NCBI GenBank assembly: GCA_024689525.1 | Contig: JAILDI010000175.1 | Span: forward strand, 1-19,784 | Reading direction: 5' to 3' | From: Bacteroidales bacterium | Lineage (GTDB): Bacteria > Bacteroidota > Bacteroidia > Bacteroidales > UBA932 | Length of the DNA stretch: 19,784 nt | Shown here: positions 1 through 5,184 of the stretch, piece after piece | Layout: each line of letters starts with the position of its first letter | Numbering within the stretch: the stretch's first letter is position 1 | The notes under the pieces: model-generated | Seen by the model: only the letters and a program-made list of their open reading frames with translations | Databases searched by the model: none | What the model was told of the DNA's origin: nothing | Translations under genes and position numbers: made by a program

Positions 1-140
1 CAAACACTTCCTGTCGGCGACACTTACCGAGCTGGATTCATTCAGAGGTTTGTGAAGGAATCCGTACGCTAACTTCCAATTTATCGGTCTCCCGGTTCTT
101 CATACAGAAAGAGGCGACCAAAAGTGACCAATTTTGGGGG
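1..140. other. Left edge without a recognisable gene
   Basis: No gene is recognised here. Two plus-strand frames are open from the window edge for about 18-23 codons and then stop, and one minus-strand frame runs open off the edge, so the tail of a gene lying outside the window is possible but cannot be identified. Near its right end, at 114-131, lie two copies of a GCGACCAAAA/GTGACCAAT-type motif. They resemble the paired GTGGTCAAA motifs next to the right-hand tRNA-end repeat, so this stretch probably belongs to the flank of an old island junction. Confidence 0.3.
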
Positions 141-216
141 ATATAAAAAACAAGACTTTGTAAAGTGCTTGAAAATTAGCAACTTACAAAGTCTTGTTGT
201 GCCCCGGGCGGGAATA
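141..216. repeat. Left att-like repeat: remnant of tRNA-Leu 3' end
   Basis: This is an imperfect copy of 2583-2660. It carries the last 16-17 bases of a tRNA-Leu 3' end (on the minus strand ATTCCCGCCCGGGGCAC) and the AT-rich hairpin that lies downstream of the tRNA. Similarity to the right copy stops at about 216, inside the T-loop, a common crossover position for tyrosine-recombinase islands in tRNA genes (established knowledge). Over the aligned ~60 bases the copies differ at several loop positions, one indel and one acceptor-stem base. I infer an attachment-site remnant. A decayed tandem tRNA-Leu gene is the alternative. Confidence 0.6.
153..196 (-). terminator. Hairpin in the left att-like repeat
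   Basis: The arms AAGACTTTGTAA (153-164) and TTACAAAGTCTT (185-196) form a perfect 12-bp inverted repeat around a 20-nt loop. On the minus strand the second arm is followed by a T-rich run, which suits an intrinsic terminator. The same structure lies directly downstream of the intact tRNA-Leu gene near 2597-2638, so it was probably copied together with the tRNA end. Recombinase binding is another possible role for the dyad. Confidence 0.5.
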
Positions 217-359
217 ATTTGGTTGGTGATTATCGGTGGCATTTGTGGGTTGTTTTAATATATGTGACAATCTGATTCTGAACGAGTTACCAAATAATTC
301 AATGAGTTGAAAATAATCCCCGGAAAATGTGGTCAAATGTGGCCGACTAAAAAGACCAA
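217..359. other. Non-coding stretch downstream of the lipoprotein gene
   Basis: No credible gene is visible. The stretch is AT-rich compared with the chromosomal backbone. At 328-344 it contains a third occurrence of the doubled motif ATGTGGTCAAATGTGGCC, which also occurs close to 2555-2577 and in altered form at 114-131. This suggests further remnants of island-end sequence between the two att-like repeats. Confidence 0.3.
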
Positions 360-384
360 GGCAAGGAGAGGCGTTCTCCTTGCC
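350..384 (-). terminator. Intrinsic terminator of the repeat lipoprotein gene
   Basis: The arms GGCAAGGAGA (360-369) and TCTCCTTGCC (375-384) form a perfect 10-bp stem with a 5-nt loop. Read on the minus strand the stem is followed by TTGGTCTTTTTAG. It lies about 50 nt beyond the stop codon of the lipoprotein gene and is correctly oriented to end that transcript. Confidence 0.7.
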
Positions 385-431
385 CTGGTGCTGTTCCTTC
401 TGATGAACGTCCTGGCGTTCGGCGTGAGGGG

Positions 432-2126
432 CTAATTCTGGCTCTTCTTCGTCAGGGTCCAGGTGTTACCGTTGACTGACCAGTTGAGATTCGTAGTGGC
501 TTCCCCTGCAGTCCAGGAAGTCGTTTCGTCGATGGTGACGGTGCCGGAAGATGTATCATCTTTGCCCTTTCCGATGGGGGCCTGGGCTTCCTCGCCCATC
601 GTTGCCGTGACGGAGGTGATTCCGGAGCCGATGGTGATGGTGGAGAATTTCCCACTTCGTCCGCTTCCGATGCCGGCGGCATACAGTCCTCCCGTTGCGG
701 TCACGGTGCCTCCGGAGATGGTGATAGTTCCGCATGTGCCACGACTTTCGCTTCCGATGCCGGCGCCTTCGTATCCTCCCGTTGCGGTCACCGCGCCTCC
801 GGAGATGGTGATGGCTCCACAGGAACCATCAAATCCGCTTCCGATGCCGGCGCCACCGCCTCCTCCCGTGGCGGTCACTTCTCCTCCGGAGATGGTGATG
901 TCTCCGCAGGTGCCAAAATATCCGCTTCCGATGCCGGCGGCTGAGTCTCCTCCCGTGGCGGTCAGGCTGCCGGAGCCTTGGATGGTCAGAGAAGTGCCGG
1001 ATCCGCCTGCCTGGATGGCGGGATATTCACTAGCGCTTGTAGATACTGTGTTGCTACCCCAAAGTATGATGGTGGCGTCGCCAAGGCATTGGATGGCGGG
1101 GCCGGAAGAGACGTTGATTGTGGCGCCCAAAAGCCTTATATCAGCACCATCTTCCAAGGTGATGGTTGATGAATAATAACCCGTATAGATTCCTGCCGGC
1201 AAATCCGTTAAAGTACCTGATGAGGTTGATGGCTCTCCGGGTGTCAAGGTGACAGGAATACTTTTATAGAACGCTCCCTTATTCAGTGTCCCCGAGCCGG
1301 TCGTGTATGTGTAGGTTGTTGTGCTATTATATCCAGATACACTGGAATAAAGCGTGACCGTACCGCTGTACGGCAACATTGCGACATAGACAATGTCATC
1401 AGATTTGAAGCCTCTGTATGACGTTCCTCCTCCTATAGATACGGAGTTGCTCGCTCTATCCGATGCGATTTGATATGTTGCACCCGCGCATTTAATCGTG
1501 AGTCCCGCGGAGGCTGTCATGGGATAATTATAAACAGTAAACACCCCGTTGCTTTCTGTCACAAATTTCAAGCTAAATGCACATATAGCCAGCTGGTTCA
1601 CCATGCTTACGCTTCCATTGATGCCAGCGTTTTCGCCATCCACGGTAATCGTTCCCGTACCCATGGCGGCATCGAAACAGGTGCTGATGGGATTTGTCCC
1701 ATCAGTCAAGTTTCCGTACTGATCGTTGTACAGTTGGTTCAAGTCCAGCCATCCGGAACCATCGTGCAGCGAAGCAGGATATACAAGCGTTGCGGACCCG
1801 CTTATTGCATCAGTAAGAGTGGCTGTGATGGTAGCCTTGCCGTCCGTGACCGAGGTGACGGTGGCCGTCGCGGTGGCATGCCCACTCGATTTGGTGTAAT
1901 AAACCGCAATCTCTTCATTCTCCGCCCAGGTGGCAGTCCCGTCGGAGCTCAGTGCCTTCGTGGCTCCTCCGCCCTTTCCTTCGAGGGTCGCCGTGAACTG
2001 AACGGTCGTATGCTGCTCTTCGGAAACTTGCTCTTCGGTCACCACAGGATTCTCCTGCGTGCATCCTGCCCACACCGCTGCGGCGAGGACAAGGACCATC
2101 ATTTTCTGGAAATTCATTGTCTTCAT
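432..2126 (-). CDS. Fimbrillin-like surface lipoprotein with 29-residue repeats
   Basis: A 564-residue predicted lipoprotein. The N-terminus (MKTMNFQKMM, a hydrophobic run, then WAGC) is a signal peptide with lipobox cysteine at residue 22. Residues ~40-290 resemble the N-terminal part of Bacteroidales fimbrillin-family lipoproteins (FTATLEG, TWAENEEIAVYY). The C-terminal ~200 residues hold tandem 29-residue repeats of the form AGIGSG-x3-GTCGxITISGGxVTATGG, which read like a short beta-solenoid; most carry one cysteine. The gene lies 12 nt after the small peptide gene and shares its promoter, with a terminator just past the stop. The family suggests an outer-membrane or surface location, but ligand and role are unknown. 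It sits inside the segment bounded by the tRNA-end repeats, suggesting acquired cargo. Fimbrial assembly is not implied, because no other fimbrial gene is nearby. Confidence 0.75.
   Translation of the reverse strand: MKTMNFQKMMVLVLAAAVWAGCTQENPVVTEEQVSEEQHTTVQFTATLEGKGGGATKALSSDGTATWAENEEIAVYYTKSSGHATATATVTSVTDGKATITATLTDAISGSATLVYPASLHDGSGWLDLNQLYNDQYGNLTDGTNPISTCFDAAMGTGTITVDGENAGINGSVSMVNQLAICAFSLKFVTESNGVFTVYNYPMTASAGLTIKCAGATYQIASDRASNSVSIGGGTSYRGFKSDDIVYVAMLPYSGTVTLYSSVSGYNSTTTYTYTTGSGTLNKGAFYKSIPVTLTPGEPSTSSGTLTDLPAGIYTGYYSSTITLEDGADIRLLGATINVSSGPAIQCLGDATIILWGSNTVSTSASEYPAIQAGGSGTSLTIQGSGSLTATGGDSAAGIGSGYFGTCGDITISGGEVTATGGGGGAGIGSGFDGSCGAITISGGAVTATGGYEGAGIGSESRGTCGTITISGGTVTATGGLYAAGIGSGRSGKFSTITIGSGITSVTATMGEEAQAPIGKGKDDTSSGTVTIDETTSWTAGEATTNLNWSVNGNTWTLTKKSQN
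620..1000 (-). repeat. 87-bp tandem repeats inside the lipoprotein gene
   Basis: The anchor CTTCCGATGCCGGC (plus strand) recurs at 664, 751, 838 and 925, an exact 87-bp period equal to 29 codons. The first and last units grade into diverged sequence. Near-identity at DNA level means unit number could change by slippage or recombination without breaking the frame. Confidence 0.8.
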
Positions 2127-2138
2127 GGCGGGAAGGGT

Positions 2139-2282
2139 TTAAACGAAAGGATTGTCGTCGTCCGTGATGTAATTCGTGCGGTTCTGCATCGTGTTCTGGC
2201 TCTGGCAGATTATGTTTTCGATCCGTGTCTCGATGACCTGGACCGATGGGGCCTCATAGAATGACTTGTCGTTTCTTTCCAT
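2139..2282 (-). CDS. Small Bacteroidales peptide upstream of the lipoprotein gene
   Basis: A 47-residue product starting MERNDKSFYEAPSVQVIE. I recognise the pattern KSFYEAPSVxVIE as one often seen in short proteins encoded next to fimbrillin-like or surface lipoprotein genes in Bacteroidales; no function is established to my knowledge. An in-frame ATG at 2360 would give 73 residues. I prefer 2282 because a strong promoter (2312-2343) lies inside that longer version and would place the transcript start at about 2305. No signal peptide is visible. It ends 12 nt before the lipoprotein start, so the two are co-transcribed. Confidence 0.6.
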   Translation of the reverse strand: MERNDKSFYEAPSVQVIETRIENIICQSQNTMQNRTNYITDDDNPFV

Positions 2283-2311
2283 TGCTTGCTGGTTTGATGG
2301 AATCCAAAGAG

Positions 2312-2343
2312 CAAATTTATTGTTTTTGGTAGAAAAATGCAAA
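2312..2343 (-). promoter_or_regulatory. Bacteroidota-type promoter for the small peptide-lipoprotein operon
   Basis: On the minus strand TTTG (2343-2340), a 20-nt spacer, then TAAATTTG (2319-2312) match the Bacteroidota -33/-7 pattern exactly. The predicted start near 2305 leaves a leader of about 23 nt before the ATG at 2282. Confidence 0.7.
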
Positions 2344-2368
2344 GGATTATCATAGTTCATCTCTATAT

Positions 2369-2407
2369 AAAAAGATAGCCCCAGTGCATCGCTGCAGTGA
2401 GGCTATC
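2369..2407 (-). terminator. Intrinsic terminator upstream of the lipoprotein operon
   Basis: GATAGCC (2374-2380) pairs with GGCTATC (2401-2407), and the inner bases extend the stem with two imperfect positions. On the minus strand the stem is followed by TTTTTATATAG. It would stop leftward transcription arriving from the tRNA or the remnant reading frame, insulating the operon. Confidence 0.6.
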
Positions 2408-2424
2408 CAAGTAATAAAGACGGA

Positions 2425-2553
2425 TTAGAATAAACAGTTTTCGGCATTCTTGGCAATATCATCAGCATATTCATCCAGAGACAGCCGCACATATTTTTTG
2501 AAGGTGTCATATTTGGTATAGGAACTAAGTATTATTTTGATGGTGGTTTTCAA
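2425..2553 (-). pseudogene. Short orphan reading frame, possibly a mobile-gene remnant
   Basis: A 42-codon frame with a possible TTG start; its product begins LKTTIKIILSS and ends AKNAENCLF. It lies between the att-like repeat and the terminator at 2369-2407, where an island integrase would be expected. The beginning vaguely resembles N-termini of Bacteroidota tyrosine recombinases, but it lacks any catalytic region. It may be the fused ends of a deleted gene or simply chance; the resemblance is weak. Confidence 0.2.
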
Positions 2554-2582
2554 AATGTGGTCAAAATGTGGTCAAATTTTGG

Positions 2583-2660
2583 GAATACAAAAAATAAGAC
2601 TTTGTAAAATGCTTGATTATCAGCAACTTACAAAGTCTGATTTGTGCCTCGGGCGGGAAT
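2583..2660. repeat. Right att-like repeat overlapping the tRNA-Leu 3' end
   Basis: The partner of 141-216. It includes the tRNA-Leu 3' end up to the T-loop and the downstream hairpin AGACTTTGTAA/TTACAAAGTCT. Similarity extends further left to the GTGGTCAAA pair at 2555-2577, matching the GACCAAA pair at 114-131. The two copies enclose about 2.4 kb of cargo. Confidence 0.6.
2586..2638 (-). terminator. tRNA-Leu terminator hairpin
   Basis: An 11-bp perfect stem (2597-2607 with 2628-2638) starts a few nucleotides beyond the tRNA 3' end. On the minus strand it is followed by TTATTTTTTGTATTC. It is placed correctly to end the tRNA-Leu transcript. The same dyad is duplicated at 153-196. Confidence 0.6.
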
Positions 2661-2800
2661 CGAACCCGCACGGCCTTTTCGGGCCAAGGGATTTTCGTAC
2701 CACTATGGCTTTCGCCACCAAAAATGTTTGTGGTCTGGACTATTCCTTCACCATAGGTTTGCCCTTTAGGTGTGCCGTGTCTAGTCTCTGCACCTTCCTC

Positions 2801-3355
2801 CTACTGGAGGCTTGGCTCAAGATTGCCTTCGGCGTTATCCGTTAAGGTTTCCTTGAATTTACGGCATTCTACATCTCTCTTTTCAGAGAGTGCACTCAAA
2901 TGTGCTCTTCCTCTATAATTATTTGTAAGGGCGTGGCAATTCGGACAAAGCAATTGAAGATTACCTACGCGGTTGTCTGTGTTAACACCATTGATATGAT
3001 GAATCTCAAGTGGAATGTCTTTCCCTTGCCAAGATGAGAGTTTACACTGTTCACAGTATTTTATGCCTGTTAATCGCTTGTACCGTTCGCGTAATCTCCA
3101 AGAGCACCGGTAATTAGAGTCCCTAACAAAGATTGTTTCGTCAGAAATGGCCTGTTTGGGTTTGAATCTCAAACCAACATTCCATCCTTGACCAGTAAAA
3201 TGTGAGGTGTCTAAACTGTACACTTTAATTAGACGATGAACGGTTCTGTAATTGCCCCCAATAGGTCTTAATCCCAACTGACGCAAAACTCCAGCAACCG
3301 ACACATTTTCTGCAACGGCTTTAGTAAACTCCTCTTTTGAATACTTTTTATTCAT
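2801..3355 (-). CDS. Intron-encoded HNH homing endonuclease
   Basis: A 184-residue protein. Residues ~5-50 form a helix-turn-helix-like region (VAGVLRQLGLRPIGGNY, then HFTGQGWN), as in other small HNH nucleases. Residues 101-141 carry the zinc-bound HNH module: CEQC (101-104), EIHHING with the catalytic-type His119/His120, NLQLLCPNCH with Cys137/Cys140 and His141. All key residues are present, so it is probably active. Family knowledge and position predict cleavage of intronless tRNA-Leu(UAA) alleles to drive homing. Residues from ~164 onward are encoded by ribozyme-core sequence (P3, P4-P5, P6), and the TAG stop lies in P6. Its own promoter appears to lie just upstream (3364-3395). A maturase role cannot be excluded. 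Confidence 0.85.
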   Translation of the reverse strand: MNKKYSKEEFTKAVAENVSVAGVLRQLGLRPIGGNYRTVHRLIKVYSLDTSHFTGQGWNVGLRFKPKQAISDETIFVRDSNYRCSWRLRERYKRLTGIKYCEQCKLSSWQGKDIPLEIHHINGVNTDNRVGNLQLLCPNCHALTNNYRGRAHLSALSEKRDVECRKFKETLTDNAEGNLEPSLQ

Positions 3356-3363
3356 GGCAGAGG

Positions 3364-3395
3364 CAAATATAAGCCATACTTTCGTGTTTTACAAA
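3364..3395 (-). promoter_or_regulatory. Intron-internal promoter for the HNH gene
   Basis: On the minus strand TTTG (3395-3392), a 20-nt spacer and TATATTTG (3371-3364) match the Bacteroidota promoter pattern exactly. The predicted start is about 2 nt before the ATG at 3355, so the mRNA would be leaderless or nearly so. This would let the endonuclease be made independently of the tRNA precursor. Confidence 0.55.
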
Positions 3396-3465
3396 TAATT
3401 ATTTCAAAGAGCGGTCTAAGTCCCTCGTGTCTACCATTCCACCACCAAGGCGGGGGTTGGGGATG

Positions 3466-3497
3466 CAAATATACTAATTTTTTCCTTCGGGTGAAAA
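3466..3497 (-). promoter_or_regulatory. Promoter of the split tRNA-Leu gene
   Basis: TATATTTG (3473-3466) is a perfect -7 element ending 14 nt before the tRNA 5' end at 3451. A T-rich stretch about 20 nt further upstream stands in for the -33 element and matches it only partly. Confidence 0.55.
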
Positions 3498-3512
3498 AAA
3501 TATGCGACATGA

Positions 3513-3623
3513 GGCGTGAAATGGATGTCGTTGAAACTCAGCGATTTACGAAAATCAAATGCGGCGAAATGCCGCATTTAAAATCGACAAGTTGTTGATT
3601 TACAGCGAGTTGCATTTCACGCC
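3513..3623. repeat. Nested inverted repeat between tRNA-Leu and rodA
   Basis: The outer arms GGCGTGAAATG (3513-3523) and CATTTCACGCC (3613-3623) are perfect 11-bp complements. The centre is a perfect 9-bp hairpin AAATGCGGC-GAAAT-GCCGCATTT (3557-3579). The sequence between is only loosely complementary. The right outer arm can also form a competing small hairpin, CACGCC-AGAGCC-GGCGTG (3618-3635). The central hairpin lies ~70 nt beyond the rodA stop and, read on the minus strand, is followed by GATTTTC, so it may terminate the mre operon. It could instead be a degenerate miniature element. Confidence 0.45.
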
Positions 3624-3651
3624 AGAGCCGGCGTGCATAAAGCGCCCAGGC

Positions 3652-5184
3652 CTAATAGTACTTCTTCTCCAGGCGGTACAGGGCGATGAAGATGAAGATA
3701 AGCACGGTGAAGGCCCAGAGGGAGGAGCCGCCGTAGGAGAGGAGGGGCAGGGGGATGCCGATGACGGGCATAAGGCCGATGGTCATGCCGATGTTGATGA
3801 ACAGGTGCATGAAGATGCAGGAGGCAACGCAGTAGCCGTAAATTCGCGAGAAGGGCGTTCGACATCGCTCGGAATCCAGGATGATCCGGGCGATCATAAA
3901 GACATATAAGAGTATCACGAACAGGCTGCCAACGAAGCCCCATTCCTCGCCCACCGTGCAGAAGATGAAGTCAGTGGTTTGTTCCGGGACGAAGCCGAAG
4001 GTGGTTTGCGTGCCGCCCAAGAAGCCTTTTCCGAAGAAGCCTCCGGAGCCGATGGCGATCTTGGACTGGTTGACGTTATAGCCCACGCCGGTGGGATCGT
4101 CCTTGATTCCAAGGAGCACCTCTATACGTTTCCGCTGATGGTCCTGAAGCACTTTCTCGAAAATGAAGTCAGTGGAGAACACCAGCACGATACCTATTAC
4201 AAACGCCGCGAGCGAGAGCCCCAGCACCTGGTCCCGCTTGTTGTACGAGTACACGGCCAGCAGGGGCACTGCGGCAAAGCTGAGAACCAGCAGGATGTAC
4301 ATGGGCTTGATCTTCAGCAGGAAGCGCCAGAAATATTTGCCGCTCTCGTGGGCGCGCGGCACATACGTGACGTTCGCCATCCAGTCCACCTTGGCCTGGA
4401 TATTGGCCTGCATGGCGCCCCAAAGCCGGGGCAGCAGCGCCATCACCAGCACGAAACCGGCGCCGATCAGGAACCGTTTCCAGCCCTCCCCGCGCGGAGC
4501 GAAAGCCACCGCACATATCGTGAGGATACCTATAAGAATCAGTATCGACCCATAAGGGCTGATGGAAAGTGTTGTTACAAACAGCAGAATCACAAGGCCG
4601 ATAAGCCCGAGCCACCAGCCGTTCAGGCCCTCCCGGTATAGCACGAAGATGAAGCCGATATACACCAGGGCGGAACCGGTTTCACTTTCCGCCAGAATCA
4701 CCAGCATAGGAAGGCCGATGACGGCGAGGGTGAGCAGCAAATCCTTCGGACGGCTCATCTTGTAGCCGTTCTGGCTCAGCACCACCGCCAGCATCAGCGA
4801 GGTGGATATCTTGGATATTTCCGCGGGCTGGAAGCGTATGGAGCCGAATTCGAACCAGGAACGGGAGCCTTTCACCTCAACTCCCAAAAAGATTACCGCT
4901 ATCAGTAGCAATAGCACCCCTATGAATATCGGGACGGCCAACCCCTCCCACCAGTGCGCCGGAATCACGAACAGGATGAGCCCCGCAAGGCCGAAAGCCG
5001 TAAGGATCCATATGAACTGCTTGCCGCAGCGGGCGCTGAAGTCGAATATGGACGACGGCCCCGTAGAATGGATGGACGCGTAGATGTTCACCCAGCCAAT
5101 GAGCACGAGCAGCAGGTAGACCACCACCAGGTGCCAGTCCACCGATTGCCCGAGTCCCCTCTGATGTGAATTGCCGTCCATCAT
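3652..5184 (-). CDS. rodA: RodA, SEDS peptidoglycan glycosyltransferase
   Basis: A 510-residue polytopic membrane protein that polymerises lipid II into glycan strands during cell elongation, working with PBP2. SEDS hallmarks are visible: KGSRSWFEFG...RFQPAEISK in the first third, and near residue 380 the block KDDPTGVGYNVNQSKIAIGSGG followed by GKGFLGGTQTTFGFVPEQTTDFIF, which contains the conserved SEDS aspartate region. The C-terminus has the expected IPLPLLSYGGSS motif. It is longer than proteobacterial RodA (~370 residues) because of an extended central section, which I believe is common in Bacteroidota. The start overlaps the mrdA stop by 4 nt; the second of two adjacent Met codons could also be used. 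It is the last gene of the mre operon. Confidence 0.95.
   Translation of the reverse strand: MMDGNSHQRGLGQSVDWHLVVVYLLLVLIGWVNIYASIHSTGPSSIFDFSARCGKQFIWILTAFGLAGLILFVIPAHWWEGLAVPIFIGVLLLLIAVIFLGVEVKGSRSWFEFGSIRFQPAEISKISTSLMLAVVLSQNGYKMSRPKDLLLTLAVIGLPMLVILAESETGSALVYIGFIFVLYREGLNGWWLGLIGLVILLFVTTLSISPYGSILILIGILTICAVAFAPRGEGWKRFLIGAGFVLVMALLPRLWGAMQANIQAKVDWMANVTYVPRAHESGKYFWRFLLKIKPMYILLVLSFAAVPLLAVYSYNKRDQVLGLSLAAFVIGIVLVFSTDFIFEKVLQDHQRKRIEVLLGIKDDPTGVGYNVNQSKIAIGSGGFFGKGFLGGTQTTFGFVPEQTTDFIFCTVGEEWGFVGSLFVILLYVFMIARIILDSERCRTPFSRIYGYCVASCIFMHLFINIGMTIGLMPVIGIPLPLLSYGGSSLWAFTVLIFIFIALYRLEKKYY

Larger units (their letters stand above)
2696..3417 (-). ncRNA. Group I self-splicing intron in the tRNA-Leu anticodon loop
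   Basis: A 722-nt intron. Core elements, read on the minus strand: P-like AAATTCAAGGAAACC (2860-2846), Q AATCTTGAGCCAAG (2824-2811), R GTGCAGAGACTAGACACGGC (2793-2774) and S AAGGAATAGTCC (2748-2737). Visible pairings are P3 TGCCGT/ACGGCA (2866-2861 with 2778-2773), P4 TCAAG/CTTGA, P6 CCTCC-AGTA-GGAGG (2810-2797), P7 GACTA/TAGTC, P8 CACC/GGTG, and a P9-region hairpin TGGC-GAAA-GCCA (2717-2706). The intron ends in G (2696), the expected omega-G, and the upstream exon ends in U. Site and core suggest the IC3-like tRNA intron group (inference). I could not assign P1 convincingly by eye. An HNH endonuclease gene lies 5' of and partly inside the core. Confidence 0.9.
2645..3451 (-). tRNA. tRNA-Leu(UAA), split by a group I intron
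   Basis: The 5' exon is 3451-3418 (34 nt) and the 3' exon 2695-2645 (51 nt), together 85 nt, the normal size of a class II tRNA-Leu without CCA. Acceptor stem: GCCTTGG pairs with CCGAGGC, discriminator A. The anticodon stem-loop AGGGA-CTTAAAA-TCCCT forms only after joining, giving anticodon UAA. The long variable arm is GGCC-CGAAAA-GGCC, and the T-arm GCGGG-TTCGATT-CCCGC. CCA is not encoded (CAA follows). The break lies between U34 and A35, the insertion position of the tRNA-Leu introns of cyanobacteria and plastids. The paired halves show that this is a functional split gene and not a fragment. Confidence 0.93.

Noticed and set aside
620..1000. Regularly spaced repeats as a CRISPR array
   Set aside because: The 87-bp period is in frame with a coding sequence and the spacers are not unique; they are protein repeats.
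463..1176. Long plus-strand open frame opposite the repeat lipoprotein gene
   Set aside because: Proline-rich, repetitive translation produced by the complement of Gly/Thr-rich repeats. The minus-strand product has a clear lipoprotein signal, promoter and terminator.
2139..2360. 73-residue version of the small peptide
   Set aside because: A perfect promoter lies inside the first codons, and the recognisable conserved sequence begins at the Met at 2282.
2645..2720. A tRNA fragment or pseudogene only
   Set aside because: At first only the 3' half is visible, but the matching 5' half at 3418-3451 restores a complete cloverleaf once 2696-3417 is removed.
2537..2845. 102-codon plus-strand frame across the tRNA 3' exon and intron core
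   Set aside because: It overlaps the structured tRNA and ribozyme elements on the opposite strand; its translation shows no family features.
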